From positions 1-64,000 of the forward strand of contig CAXPOZ010000003.1 of NCBI GenBank assembly GCA_964219355.1: 64,000 bases of DNA, read 5' to 3'. Under the pieces are notes generated by a model, which searched no databases, had not been told where the DNA came from, and worked only from the letters and a program-made list of their open reading frames with translations. This stretch comes from Parvularcula sp964219355 (GTDB taxonomy: Bacteria; Pseudomonadota; Alphaproteobacteria; Caulobacterales; Parvularculaceae). Position numbers and translations under genes: made by a program. Each line of letters starts with the position of its first letter. Within the stretch, counting starts at the first letter, position 1. Shown piece after piece: positions 27,130-38,390 of this stretch.

Positions 27130-28305
27130 ATGAGTTCGGGGGCACAGGACGCGATGGGGCGGCCGCATCTCTCAATCATGGGTGTGATCTATGAGGCGCT
27201 CGGCTTTGCCGGGGGTCATTTCGGCACCGTTTTGCGCATTGCGTGGTTGCCGCTCGTCCTGATCATGGGGCTCGAATTCTATCTCAGCTATCAGGAGATC
27301 CTGCCGCAGGGCGCCGCCATGCAGACAGGCTTCGTGCTGGAAAAAGGCTGGATCACGCGGGTTGCCGATGTCGTCTTCGCGTTGGGGCAGGGCAGTTTTG
27401 ATGCCTTCCGGGGCGCCGCCTGCAGCTCGATGAACATGAATGGTTTTGGCGGGGGGTCTGCCAATTGCGGCGGGGTCGGCGCGGTCAAAGACCTCTTGGC
27501 CTCGATCAATCCTTATGTCTGGCTGATCTTCATTGCCGCCATCCTGCAGGCAAGCGTGCTCGTCTCCCTGACCCGTTATGCCGCCGGGGTCGAACGCCCG
27601 CATCACCGCTCCCTGCATCTGAGTTTCGGCATCAAGCATCTCCTCTTCATCGTGACAGCGGCGCTGAGTTTCACCGGAGTCGTTTTTCTCGCGACCCGGC
27701 TTTATGGGCTCGCTGCAAAAATTACGACGCCCCGGATCGACAACCTGCTGAGTACCAAGACAGTCGAAATCGCGAGCGGCGGCGGACTTCACCCGGAACT
27801 TGGCCCGACGCATGAGCCTTTCGAGGGGCTCAATACGTTAATCGATGCGGCGGATGGCTGGCTCGGCACGCTGGGGCTCGGGATCGGCACGATTGATCTT
27901 GTGATCTTCCTGCCGTTTGCGCTGGTGACCCTCTATCTGATCCTGCGCCTGCTCGCCTGGCCCTATCTCGTGGCGGCAGGCAGCGGGGCGCCGCTCCAGC
28001 GGTCGCTGGCGCTGTCCAAGGGGCTCAACGTACTGGGTCTGTTCGTCATCGTCGTTTTGTGGATCGTTCTGAGCACTGCCACGCTGTGGGTGACGACATG
28101 GAGCCTGCATTTCATTTTCGGCTTCCTCTGGAATGGCGCGGCGAGCCTCCTGTCCGGGCTTGAGGGGTTCAACCCGAACACGGGGCTTGGCTTCTGGGTC
28201 GAATGGATCATCCGGATCATGCTTGGCGGCATTCTGATCGCGATTCAGGCATTTCTTGTCGCACTGCAGGCCGGCATGGGTGGCGCGCTCGTTCATCGTG
28301 CCTAA
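27130..28305 (+). CDS. polytopic inner-membrane protein of unknown function
   Basis: A 391-residue protein with six or seven hydrophobic segments. Examples are IAWLPLVLIMGLEFYL, YVWLIFIAAILQASVLV, LLFIVTAALSFTGVVFL, and a long pair between about residues 250 and 330. A periplasmic or cytosolic loop after the first segment is glycine-rich and carries two cysteines. No transporter or enzyme motif is recognised; the layout resembles DUF-type glycerophosphoryl-diester-like membrane domains, but this is weak. It follows the DUF900 lipoprotein gene by 66 bases in the same direction, so they may share a transcript. Confidence 0.75.
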   Translation: MSSGAQDAMGRPHLSIMGVIYEALGFAGGHFGTVLRIAWLPLVLIMGLEFYLSYQEILPQGAAMQTGFVLEKGWITRVADVVFALGQGSFDAFRGAACSSMNMNGFGGGSANCGGVGAVKDLLASINPYVWLIFIAAILQASVLVSLTRYAAGVERPHHRSLHLSFGIKHLLFIVTAALSFTGVVFLATRLYGLAAKITTPRIDNLLSTKTVEIASGGGLHPELGPTHEPFEGLNTLIDAADGWLGTLGLGIGTIDLVIFLPFALVTLYLILRLLAWPYLVAAGSGAPLQRSLALSKGLNVLGLFVIVVLWIVLSTATLWVTTWSLHFIFGFLWNGAASLLSGLEGFNPNTGLGFWVEWIIRIMLGGILIAIQAFLVALQAGMGGALVHRA

Positions 28306-28407
28306 ATAAACTGGCACCGGACCTCACCAACTCTTCATCACAGAGATGGGCCGGATCGATGGCCCAGACGGCCCGACAGGGCTAGTCTTCCTGCGGAGGA
28401 AATGCCG

Positions 28408-28875
28408 ATGTTCAAGAGCCTTTTCATGTCCGTTGCGACGATCTGCGCGATGCCGGTCGACCGGGAGGCGGATGAGGAAAAGATCGCCACGATCAAATCG
28501 GAGGTCTGGCCCTCCCTCTACCGCAATCAGGATGTCGAAGGGCTGGGCGAATTTCTTGCCCCATCCTTTGTCAATCTGGGGCCGGACGGTTCTGCCGAAT
28601 CGCGTGAACAGTCCCTCGCATGGGTTGAAAGCCATGAGTGGAACCCGGATAATTTCACTTACTCCATCAAGCGCTTCGACTGGTTCAGTGATGATCTCGT
28701 ACTGGTCAGCGGCAAGGGGCGGTCAGACCGGACTGATGAGACGGGCGAGCCCTGCCGGCATGAATATTTCTCGTCCAATCTGTTACGCCGCGCCCCGGAA
28801 ACCGATCTTGGCTGGCAGGCATTAAACAGCCATGTTTCCGGCATTGGCTGCGAGCCGGAAGATCAGGATCCCTGA
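28408..28875 (+). CDS. NTF2-like (DUF4440/SnoaL-type) protein
   Basis: A 155-residue protein with a short hydrophobic N-terminus (MFKSLFMSVATICAMP), then a cone-shaped NTF2-like fold suggested by WPSLYRNQDVEGLGEFLAPSFVNLGPDG and the paired strands of the second half. The start at 28408 is eight bases after GGAGG; an ATG at 28402 is too close to that site. The protein may be exported. Family members are ligand-binding or small enzymes with diverse roles; no active residue set can be named. Its end overlaps the convergent membrane-protein gene by 13 bases. Confidence 0.7.
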   Translation: MFKSLFMSVATICAMPVDREADEEKIATIKSEVWPSLYRNQDVEGLGEFLAPSFVNLGPDGSAESREQSLAWVESHEWNPDNFTYSIKRFDWFSDDLVLVSGKGRSDRTDETGEPCRHEYFSSNLLRRAPETDLGWQALNSHVSGIGCEPEDQDP

Positions 28876-29186
28876 TAATTCTGTTCACGGATCAGATTTC
28901 CGTCATGCTCTCTGGGTCGGGTCAGCTTTAAAGGATCGGCGATAGGGCCGGGCAAGCTGTCCTCGGCTGTGATGATCCGCGCGTTGATCTCAGCGTTGCG
29001 CTCACGCCGGCGCCGGATCCATCGGCGGAACTGGCGACTGCCGATGATCAGGAAAGTGACGCCCGGCAGAAGCAGCACAAATCCGAGCGGCACCGGGGAA
29101 ATCGAGACCACCAGCCCGGGAATGAGGAAAATCAGTCCCAGCAGAATAAATACGGCTTTGCGTGCTTTCAAACGTTTCTGGCCCAT
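28863..29186 (-). CDS. small two-helix membrane protein
   Basis: A 107-residue protein: basic N-terminus (MGQKRLKARK), two hydrophobic segments (FILLGLIFLIPGLVVSI and LGFVLLLPGVTFLIIGS) joined by a short turn, then an arginine-rich tail (RRWIRRRRERN) that should stay in the cytosol. No ribosome site is visible before the ATG, which lies 46 bases after the uvrA stop on the same strand, so it may be translated from the uvrA transcript. Function unknown; the layout recalls small PGPGW-type membrane proteins. Confidence 0.6.
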   Translation of the reverse strand: MGQKRLKARKAVFILLGLIFLIPGLVVSISPVPLGFVLLLPGVTFLIIGSRQFRRWIRRRRERNAEINARIITAEDSLPGPIADPLKLTRPREHDGNLIREQNYQGS

Positions 29187-29232
29187 AAAGAATGAACCAA
29201 TAAGACCCGCCGAAGTTCCGTGATCCCTGCCG

Positions 29233-32154
<2,922 letters not shown>

Positions 32155-32211
32155 GGATGGCCTCCGCGATGGGTGATGAGTCGGTCTGTCCGTAGCGCCA
32201 TTGGCGCTTTG

Positions 32212-32226
32212 GAACAATAGAAGAAC
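32212..32226 (-). promoter_or_regulatory. LexA-type SOS operator of uvrA
   Basis: On the uvrA strand GTTC-TTCTATT-GTTC, the alphaproteobacterial LexA direct repeat with its N7 spacer, 57 bases upstream of the uvrA start. The adjacent GAAC-ATTAT-GTTC forms an additional inverted repeat. It lies just past the end of the upstream exoD-like gene. uvrA is a classical member of the SOS regulon in this class, which supports the call. Confidence 0.85.
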
Positions 32227-32233
32227 ATAATGT

Positions 32234-32821
32234 TCAGCTCATTAGGAAGTAGCTACCGGCGGCGATGCCTGCAATGGCCAGCGTGAGGCCCGCCAGAACC
32301 AGTGCGCCATCCCGCAGGAGGAGCGACAGGCCGAAAAGCGCGATTGCCGCCATTGGGATCGTGCTTGCGAAGGGAATGAATTCGAGCGGCGGGACGGTCA
32401 GAGCGAACAGTATACAGATGAGTGCGACCACACGGTCCCATCCGCTCTGCGTGAACCACACCAACCGACCGTGAAACCAATTGTCGAGGCGGCGCGCGAC
32501 AGGACGCAATGCGCGGCTCGCCTGCATCAGCCGGTCATGACTGATACGGCGGCGCTGAACAAAGCCCGGCAGCCAGAGATGCCGCTGGCCCATCAGGATC
32601 TGGACGGAGAAAAGAATAATCAGCCCGGCGAGAAATGTCGGCACGCCGGGAATACCTCCGATCGGGGAGATCTCTATCAGGGCAGGCAGGAGGAGGGCCG
32701 GGCCATAGGTCCGGTCCCCCAACTGATCGAACAGCCAGCCAATGCTGACTTTACGTTCATTTTCGCGCCGGCGCTCCAATGCATCGAGAAGAGCGCCGAC
32801 GCTTTCGATTGTGTCTGCCAT
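32234..32821 (-). CDS. ExoD-family membrane protein
   Basis: A 195-residue membrane protein whose sequence fits the exopolysaccharide-synthesis ExoD family. The basic N-terminal part (ALERRRENERKVSIGWLFDQLGDRTYGPALLLPAL) is followed by IGGIPGVPTFLAGLIILFSVQ and two further hydrophobic hairpins. In Sinorhizobium ExoD loss alters exopolysaccharide and alkali sensitivity, but the biochemical role is not known. The stop lies 8 bases before the uvrA operator. It follows the TonB receptor gene on the same strand by 40 bases. Confidence 0.88.
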   Translation of the reverse strand: MADTIESVGALLDALERRRENERKVSIGWLFDQLGDRTYGPALLLPALIEISPIGGIPGVPTFLAGLIILFSVQILMGQRHLWLPGFVQRRRISHDRLMQASRALRPVARRLDNWFHGRLVWFTQSGWDRVVALICILFALTVPPLEFIPFASTIPMAAIALFGLSLLLRDGALVLAGLTLAIAGIAAGSYFLMS

Positions 32822-32861
32822 GGAAAAGGAACGGACAGCGGCCCGCTCCGGTTCCGGCAGA

Positions 32862-35057
32862 TCAGAACCGGTAAGTCACAGAGAAGCGGACATTCCGCCC
32901 TGGCAGCGGCACTTCATCCTTGAGGAAGGAGGTATGCACCCGTGCCTCCTCATCCGTGGCGTTAAGCAATGCTGCACTCAGCGTCACATTCTCGAAATCC
33001 CGGAACGGCGTGACGTCCGCATAAAGATTAACGAGCGTGTAGCTGTCAGTCGGCAGTTCATACTCGGTCACCTCGTCCTGTTCCGCTGAATATTCGATCT
33101 CGCCGCGGAGGAAGAGGCGCTCGCTTTCGGCATTAACCCCGAGCGTCGCGCTGAAAGGCGGAATACGCGGCAGGATATCGCCGCCATCCACTTCAGCATC
33201 GACATAGTCGAGGACGGCATCGCCCGAAATCATGAATGCTCCGGCCTCGGCCAGTTTCGCATCAGCTTCGATTTCAAAGCCGGTGAAGACCGCATCGGCT
33301 GCGGTGAACTGGAAGGCGGCAAGCTCGCCGAATTCCTCCAGCTCTTCCTCATCCATCTCGCCTTCGGCCATCAGGATATCCGCCCCGGTCAGGCCGGTAT
33401 CGGCCTCGTAAACGTAATCCTGATAATCCGTGTAGAACACGTTGAGGGTCAGGCCGGCACGGGCATTATGCATCCGCAGGACGCCCTCGATACCGGTTGC
33501 GACCTCCTTGCCGAGATTGACATCACCGATCTCATACTGGCCGGTGGCAAGGTGCGGGCCGTTCGAGAACAGCTCTTCGGTCGTCGGCGCACGTTCCGTC
33601 CGGTAGCCGGTCAGGCCCGCCATGACATGATCGCTGAAGTGGTACGCCGCACCGACCGAAGCGCTATAGGCGTCGAAATCCTTGACGAGGCCGAGGGTCG
33701 GGTTGCTCTGCTCGGTATTCTCGTAACGTAGTGCGCCCTCTGTGTGCCAGGGACCGGACTCCCATTCCTGGAAGGTGTAGATGCCGTATTGCTCGGTCTC
33801 ACTCGGCGGCACGAAGGCTTCCTCGCCAATGGCCGAGAAGTCACGTTTGCGGATCTGGATACCGCTGGCGCCGCGCCAGCCATTCCGGGACGTCTGGACG
33901 AGTTCCAGCCGGACTTCATGGCCTTCATTTGAGAAAACAGTGCCCGGCTCGCCGGGGCCTTCAAATTCCGTATGCTCATAATCGGCAAAGCCGCCGAAGA
34001 GCTGGACCGCTTCGAACGGGCCGGAGAGGAATTCGAACCGGCCGTTAAAGTCGACCCTTGTCTGGTCAAGATCGATGAAGACGCTGCCTTCCTCGTGGCC
34101 GTGTTCTTCTTCCTCGTGATCTTCGTCTTCTTCGTGCTCTTCTTCCTCATGGCCGTGACCATGATCATGGCCCGCCGGAATACCGTAGGTCGTGCCCGAG
34201 CTCTTGGCCGCAATGGCAAAGAAGCCGCGCTCGCCGATCAGGGAGAGACCACCCGTGAAGCTTTCTGTTTCAGCGAAGGAGTTCTCGAGCGTATCACGGA
34301 CTTCTTCCTCTTCCTCGTGATCGTGATGTTCCTCCTCTTCTTCTTCGTGCTCGTGTTCCTCTTCTTCCATGGCGCGGAGGAGGGAGGATTCAGCAAAGCC
34401 CGGAATATCGTAGTCGCCGGCCTTGCGCAGCGCGAAGCTGGCGTGACCAACCAGAGAGAGATCACCGAAATCACCGAGTAGGAAATTGGCACCGCCGGCA
34501 GTTTCCGACCCGTCATCGACTGACGTGACACCGCCGCGAATAGCGCCTTCGAAACCGTTCTCCGGGACTTCGGACGGCAGTCGGCCATCGATCACATTGA
34601 CGACACCTCCGGCACCGGAGCTGCCATAGCGAAGGACTGAGGTGCCTCGGATGATCTCGATGCGCTCGGCAAGTGCCGGTTCGACAGCCACCGCGTGATC
34701 AGGACTGGCCGAAGACGCATCGATTGAGCCGATCCCGTTATCGAGGACCCGGATACGGTCGCCGCCCTGACCGCGGATGATCGGGCGGGAGGCACCAGCC
34801 CCGAAGAAGGTTGTCGAGATCCCCGGCTCACGGCGAAGGGTTTCGCCGATTGTCGCTGCCGCTGAGCGGGCCAGCTCTTCACCGCTAAGCACAGACGTAC
34901 CAGTCAGGATTTCGTCTTCGGTTTCAGTAAAAGGGGCCCCGGTCACGACGATAAGGTCTTCGGGTTCGGCGAGGCTTTCGTCTTCCTGTGCGAAGGCTGG
35001 CACCGCGGCAGACAGGACAGACAGGGCGCAGAACATGCGCAATTCAGATTTCTTCAT
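32862..35057 (-). CDS. TonB-dependent outer-membrane receptor with His/Glu/Asp-rich loops (metal uptake)
   Basis: A 731-residue receptor. A signal peptide ends at AFA before QEDES; the plug domain has GISTTFFGAGASRPIIRGQG and GSIDASSASPDHAV, and the last strand ends in NVRFSVTYRF with terminal Phe as in outer-membrane beta-barrels. Two surface-loop segments (about residues 230-265 and 300-325) are strings of His, Glu and Asp. This is typical of ZnuD-like zinc receptors, although copper, nickel or cobalt cannot be excluded. GGAG lies seven bases before the ATG at 35057. A small DUF2946-like gene precedes it. Confidence 0.93.
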   Translation of the reverse strand: MKKSELRMFCALSVLSAAVPAFAQEDESLAEPEDLIVVTGAPFTETEDEILTGTSVLSGEELARSAAATIGETLRREPGISTTFFGAGASRPIIRGQGGDRIRVLDNGIGSIDASSASPDHAVAVEPALAERIEIIRGTSVLRYGSSGAGGVVNVIDGRLPSEVPENGFEGAIRGGVTSVDDGSETAGGANFLLGDFGDLSLVGHASFALRKAGDYDIPGFAESSLLRAMEEEEHEHEEEEEEHHDHEEEEEVRDTLENSFAETESFTGGLSLIGERGFFAIAAKSSGTTYGIPAGHDHGHGHEEEEHEEDEDHEEEEHGHEEGSVFIDLDQTRVDFNGRFEFLSGPFEAVQLFGGFADYEHTEFEGPGEPGTVFSNEGHEVRLELVQTSRNGWRGASGIQIRKRDFSAIGEEAFVPPSETEQYGIYTFQEWESGPWHTEGALRYENTEQSNPTLGLVKDFDAYSASVGAAYHFSDHVMAGLTGYRTERAPTTEELFSNGPHLATGQYEIGDVNLGKEVATGIEGVLRMHNARAGLTLNVFYTDYQDYVYEADTGLTGADILMAEGEMDEEELEEFGELAAFQFTAADAVFTGFEIEADAKLAEAGAFMISGDAVLDYVDAEVDGGDILPRIPPFSATLGVNAESERLFLRGEIEYSAEQDEVTEYELPTDSYTLVNLYADVTPFRDFENVTLSAALLNATDEEARVHTSFLKDEVPLPGRNVRFSVTYRF

Positions 35058-35160
35058 GGATTCGCTCCGTATGATGAGAACCACCGGACGCGAAATGCGG
35101 GTCTCCCTCACGGAGCCCACTCGTCAGCGTACCGGCCAGATTAAATTGGTGGGTATGTTC

Positions 35161-35448
35161 TCAGCTTAACGGAGGTGCTCGGCCCGGCGGTGTCACCGTG
35201 ACCGTCGGGATCAGCAGGGCTTTCTGGACAAAGCTGTAAGTCGCCGCCTCGAAACGCGGCAGGAAGAGCACGACGACCTCTGGCGGCACGTCCCAGTCAT
35301 CATCATGACGGTCGCCCGCCTTGGAGATCAGACACTCGGTACCTTGGTGCTCGTGCGGCCCGTCGCCATATTCAGTCGCGTGCGTAGCCATCACCGTTTG
35401 CATGGTGAGGATGAAGAACGACAGAAGGATGGCGAGAGCTCTGCTCAT
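35161..35448 (-). CDS. small exported DUF2946-like protein
   Basis: A 95-residue protein with an N-terminal signal (MSRALAILLSFFILTMQTVMA), then a short His-containing region (THATEYGDGPHEHQGTEC) and a conserved-looking end VTPPGRAPPLS. That pattern, a signal peptide, a few His/Cys and an RAPP-type C-terminus, is that of DUF2946 proteins, usually found next to metal-uptake or copper genes. The ATG at 35448 fits the signal; longer starts reaching 35580 are rejected. It lies 103 bases upstream of the TonB receptor on the same strand, probably one operon. It might be a periplasmic metal chaperone. Confidence 0.65.
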   Translation of the reverse strand: MSRALAILLSFFILTMQTVMATHATEYGDGPHEHQGTECLISKAGDRHDDDWDVPPEVVVLFLPRFEAATYSFVQKALLIPTVTVTPPGRAPPLS

Positions 35449-35652
35449 GGCCGTTACGTAATCACAGGCTCTCTGGATGTCGAGTGACCGAATAACCACG
35501 GTGGGCTGCATCTTGCCCTTGTGAACGGGCAGGGATATCGCTACCTCTGGAACAAATATGAAACATTGGGGAAAAACCACCGCAACGGGCGGGTGGCGGG
35601 AGTAGAGGTAAATCCCTTAAGCGGGTTGCCTTGATCGAAGGAGTGAAGAGCC

Positions 35653-36129
35653 ATGGCCGGCAGCGTCAATAAAGTCATTCTCGTGGGCAATCTGGGACAG
35701 GATCCGGAAATCCGGTCCTTCTCCAATGGCGGCCAGGTGGCAAACCTGTCGATCGCGACATCCGAAAGCTGGAAGGACAAGAATTCCGGTGAGCGCCGCG
35801 AGCGCACCGAATGGCACCGCGTCGCCATCATGTCTGAACCGCTCGTCCGGGTGGCCCAGAACTATCTCAAAAAAGGCTCCAAGGTTTATATCGAAGGCCA
35901 GCTTGAGACCCGCAAATGGCAGGACAAGGACGGTAATGACCGGTACACGACCGAAGTCGTGCTGCGCCCGTTCCGCTCTGAGCTGACCATGCTCGACAGC
36001 CGTGGCGGCGGCGACAATATGGGCGGCGGCTATGGCCAGCAGATTTCCGGCGGCAGCGGCGGTATGAATGAGGATCGTGGCGGCGGCGGGGGCCGGGACT
36101 TCGAACTCGACGACGAAATCCCGTTCTAA
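35653..36129 (+). CDS. ssb: single-stranded DNA-binding protein
   Basis: A 158-residue protein with an N-terminal OB fold (MAGSVNKVILVGNLGQDPEIR, then ERTEWHRVAIMSEPLVRVAQNYLKKGS). A glycine-rich flexible linker follows, and it ends in the acidic tip DFELDDEIPF, which recruits replication and repair partners. It binds ssDNA as a tetramer. GGAG precedes the ATG by nine bases. A weak LexA-like site (GAAC-N7-AAAC) lies about 90 bases upstream. rsmE follows 17 bases downstream. Confidence 0.98.
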   Translation: MAGSVNKVILVGNLGQDPEIRSFSNGGQVANLSIATSESWKDKNSGERRERTEWHRVAIMSEPLVRVAQNYLKKGSKVYIEGQLETRKWQDKDGNDRYTTEVVLRPFRSELTMLDSRGGGDNMGGGYGQQISGGSGGMNEDRGGGGGRDFELDDEIPF

Positions 36130-36146
36130 GCATCGCCTGAGGCCAG

Positions 36147-36923
36147 ATGGCGAAACCACCGCCTCGACTGTTTCTGTCTTCCGATCTGGAAGCGGGAGCT
36201 GGCCTGCCGCTTGATGGCGCGCGCTGGCATTACCTTCACAATGTCCTGCGGCTTGGGGAGGGGGACGAGGTCCTCCTCTTTAATGGCCGTGACGGGGAAT
36301 GGCGCGCCCATATTCAGGGAGCGGAGAAACGCCGCGGCGCGGTGACGCTCGCAGTCCAGACCCGAGAACAGGTCACGGTCCCAGACCTCACCCTGCTGTT
36401 TGCGCCACTCAAGAAAGATCCGACCGAGCTGATCATCCAGAAGGGGACAGAACTCGGTGTCCGGAGCTTCCAGCCTGTCGTGACCCGGCGCACCCAGCTT
36501 GCCAAAGGCGGGCTCAAAGCTGACCGGCTTGAGACCATCGCGATGGAAGCCGCCGAGCAATGCGAACGGCTCGACCTGCCGCAGATTGCCGAACCCGTCT
36601 CTCTGGAGGCCGCACTTGATGCCCTGCCATCCGGGACCCGGCTCGTCTTTTGCGACGAAGCCGGAGATGCGGCCGATCAGCGCTGGGGCGGTGAACACGG
36701 CCGCGCCGCGCCCATGGCCACCCGGCTTGCGGATGCCGAGACTGGCGGCCCCTGGGCGCTCCTTATCGGTCCCGAAGGCGGCTTCAGCCCCGAAGAACGA
36801 GCCATGCTGCGGAAGAGAGACGGCGTCCTTGCCGTTTCGCTCGGCCCCCGCATCCTGAAAGCCGAAACCGCCGCGATTGCGGCGATCACCCTATGGCAGG
36901 CCCATCAGGGTGACTTCCGCTAA
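36147..36923 (+). CDS. rsmE: 16S rRNA (uracil1498-N3)-methyltransferase
   Basis: A 258-residue SPOUT-fold enzyme that methylates U1498 of 16S rRNA with S-adenosylmethionine. The N-terminal PUA-like part includes HYLHNVLRLGEGDEVLLFNG. The family motifs APLKKDPTELIIQKGTELGV, LLIGPEGGFSPEE and LGPRILKAETA form the trefoil-knot cofactor site. It lies close behind ssb and ahead of gshA; in alphaproteobacteria rsmE and gshA are commonly adjacent. Confidence 0.96.
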   Translation: MAKPPPRLFLSSDLEAGAGLPLDGARWHYLHNVLRLGEGDEVLLFNGRDGEWRAHIQGAEKRRGAVTLAVQTREQVTVPDLTLLFAPLKKDPTELIIQKGTELGVRSFQPVVTRRTQLAKGGLKADRLETIAMEAAEQCERLDLPQIAEPVSLEAALDALPSGTRLVFCDEAGDAADQRWGGEHGRAAPMATRLADAETGGPWALLIGPEGGFSPEERAMLRKRDGVLAVSLGPRILKAETAAIAAITLWQAHQGDFR

Positions 36924-37013
36924 AGCCCCCCTGCCGATTTCTGAGGACCGGAGTGCTTCCTCTTTTCGGCCGAACGGCCTAGAGGCGCGTGATTGAGCCG
37001 GAGGAGAGGGTGC

Positions 37014-38387
37014 ATGACCCAACTCGACGCGAGTACAAGAGGCGATCTTCCGCCCGTCGAGAGTGTGAGTGAGCTGTCTGCCTATCTTGCCTCCGGCGCC
37101 AAGCCGAAAGCCGATTGGCGCATCGGCACAGAGCACGAGAAATTCGGCTTCCTGACCGATACACTTGCGCCCCTGCCTTTCTCCGGTGAGCGGTCGATCG
37201 AGGCCGTCCTCGCGGGGCTTTCCGACCGCTTTGGCTGGGAGCGGCTTTATGAGGGCGACCATCTGGTGGCGCTCAAAAAGGATGGCGCCTCGATCACGCT
37301 GGAGCCCGGCGGGCAGTTTGAGCTTTCCGGCGCGCCGCTCGAGACGATCCACCAGACCTGCAACGAGGTGCACACCCATCTTGCTGAGGTGAAGGCTGTC
37401 TCTGATCCGATGGGCGTTGGGTTCATCGGGCTTGGTGCTGCACCCGGCTGGTCGCGCGACGACATGCCCAAAGTGCCGAAGGGCCGTTACGGCATCATGC
37501 GGGCCTATATGCCCAAACGCGGCGACCTCGGCCTCGACATGATGCACCGGACCGCGACCGTGCAGGTCAATCTCGACTTCGCCGACGAAGCCGACATGGT
37601 GGCCAAGTTCCGCACGTCGCTGGCGCTGCAACCACTGGCAACGGCGCTGTTTGCCAATTCTCCCTTCACGGATGGAAAGCCGAATGGCTTCCGGTCGTGG
37701 CGGGCGCATATCTGGACTGATACAGACCCCGATCGGACGGGCATGCTCGATTTTGTCTTCGAGGATGGCTTCGGGTTCGAGCGGTACACCGAATATATGC
37801 TTGATGTACCGATGTATTTCGTCTGGCGCGACGGTGAATATATCGACGCGACGGGCTATTCCTTCCGTGATTTCCTCAAGGGCGAGCTAGCCGTCGCGCC
37901 CGGTGTCCTGCCGACCATCGAGGACTGGAAGGATCATCTCTCAACCGCCTTCCCGGAAGTTCGTCTCAAGACCTTCCTTGAGATGCGCGGCGCGGATTCA
38001 GGGAGCTGGGGCCGGATCTGCGCGCTGCCGGCCTTCTGGGTCGGGCTCCTCTATGATGCGGAATCGCTCAGCGGCGCATGGGATCTCGTCAAGGACTGGA
38101 CGCCAGAGCAGCGCGCCCAGTTCCGCCTCGATGCCGCAGAAAAGGGCATGCATGCCGAGATCGCCGGTCGCCCCTTGCGGGAGCTGGCGCAGGATGTTCT
38201 GGCTCTCAGCTCCGCTGGGCTCAAACGCCGAGCCCAGCTTGATACGGGCGGCACGGATGAACGCGGCTTCCTAGAACCTCTGCAGGAGATCGCGCGGACA
38301 GGGAACAGCTTTGCCTGTACCCTGATGCGTGATGTCGAGGAGGCCGGGGGCGATATCTCGGTCCTCTTTGAGAAATACGCGTTCTAG
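37014..38387 (+). CDS. gshA: glutamate-cysteine ligase (alphaproteobacterial/plant type)
   Basis: A 457-residue enzyme catalysing the first step of glutathione synthesis, ATP-dependent joining of glutamate and cysteine. The Mg/ATP-binding EHEKFGF is near residue 38. EPGGQFELSGAPLETIHQT, MLGVG-type FIGLGAAPGW and the aromatic box of the family (YMPKRGDLGLDMMHRTATVQVNLDF) are present. This is the class II (GCS2) enzyme rather than the E. coli class. GGAGGAG precedes the ATG at 37014; a TTG 21 bases earlier is rejected. It converges with the paraoxonase-like gene, three bases apart. Confidence 0.96.
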   Translation: MTQLDASTRGDLPPVESVSELSAYLASGAKPKADWRIGTEHEKFGFLTDTLAPLPFSGERSIEAVLAGLSDRFGWERLYEGDHLVALKKDGASITLEPGGQFELSGAPLETIHQTCNEVHTHLAEVKAVSDPMGVGFIGLGAAPGWSRDDMPKVPKGRYGIMRAYMPKRGDLGLDMMHRTATVQVNLDFADEADMVAKFRTSLALQPLATALFANSPFTDGKPNGFRSWRAHIWTDTDPDRTGMLDFVFEDGFGFERYTEYMLDVPMYFVWRDGEYIDATGYSFRDFLKGELAVAPGVLPTIEDWKDHLSTAFPEVRLKTFLEMRGADSGSWGRICALPAFWVGLLYDAESLSGAWDLVKDWTPEQRAQFRLDAAEKGMHAEIAGRPLRELAQDVLALSSAGLKRRAQLDTGGTDERGFLEPLQEIARTGNSFACTLMRDVEEAGGDISVLFEKYAF

Positions 38388-38390
38388 CGC

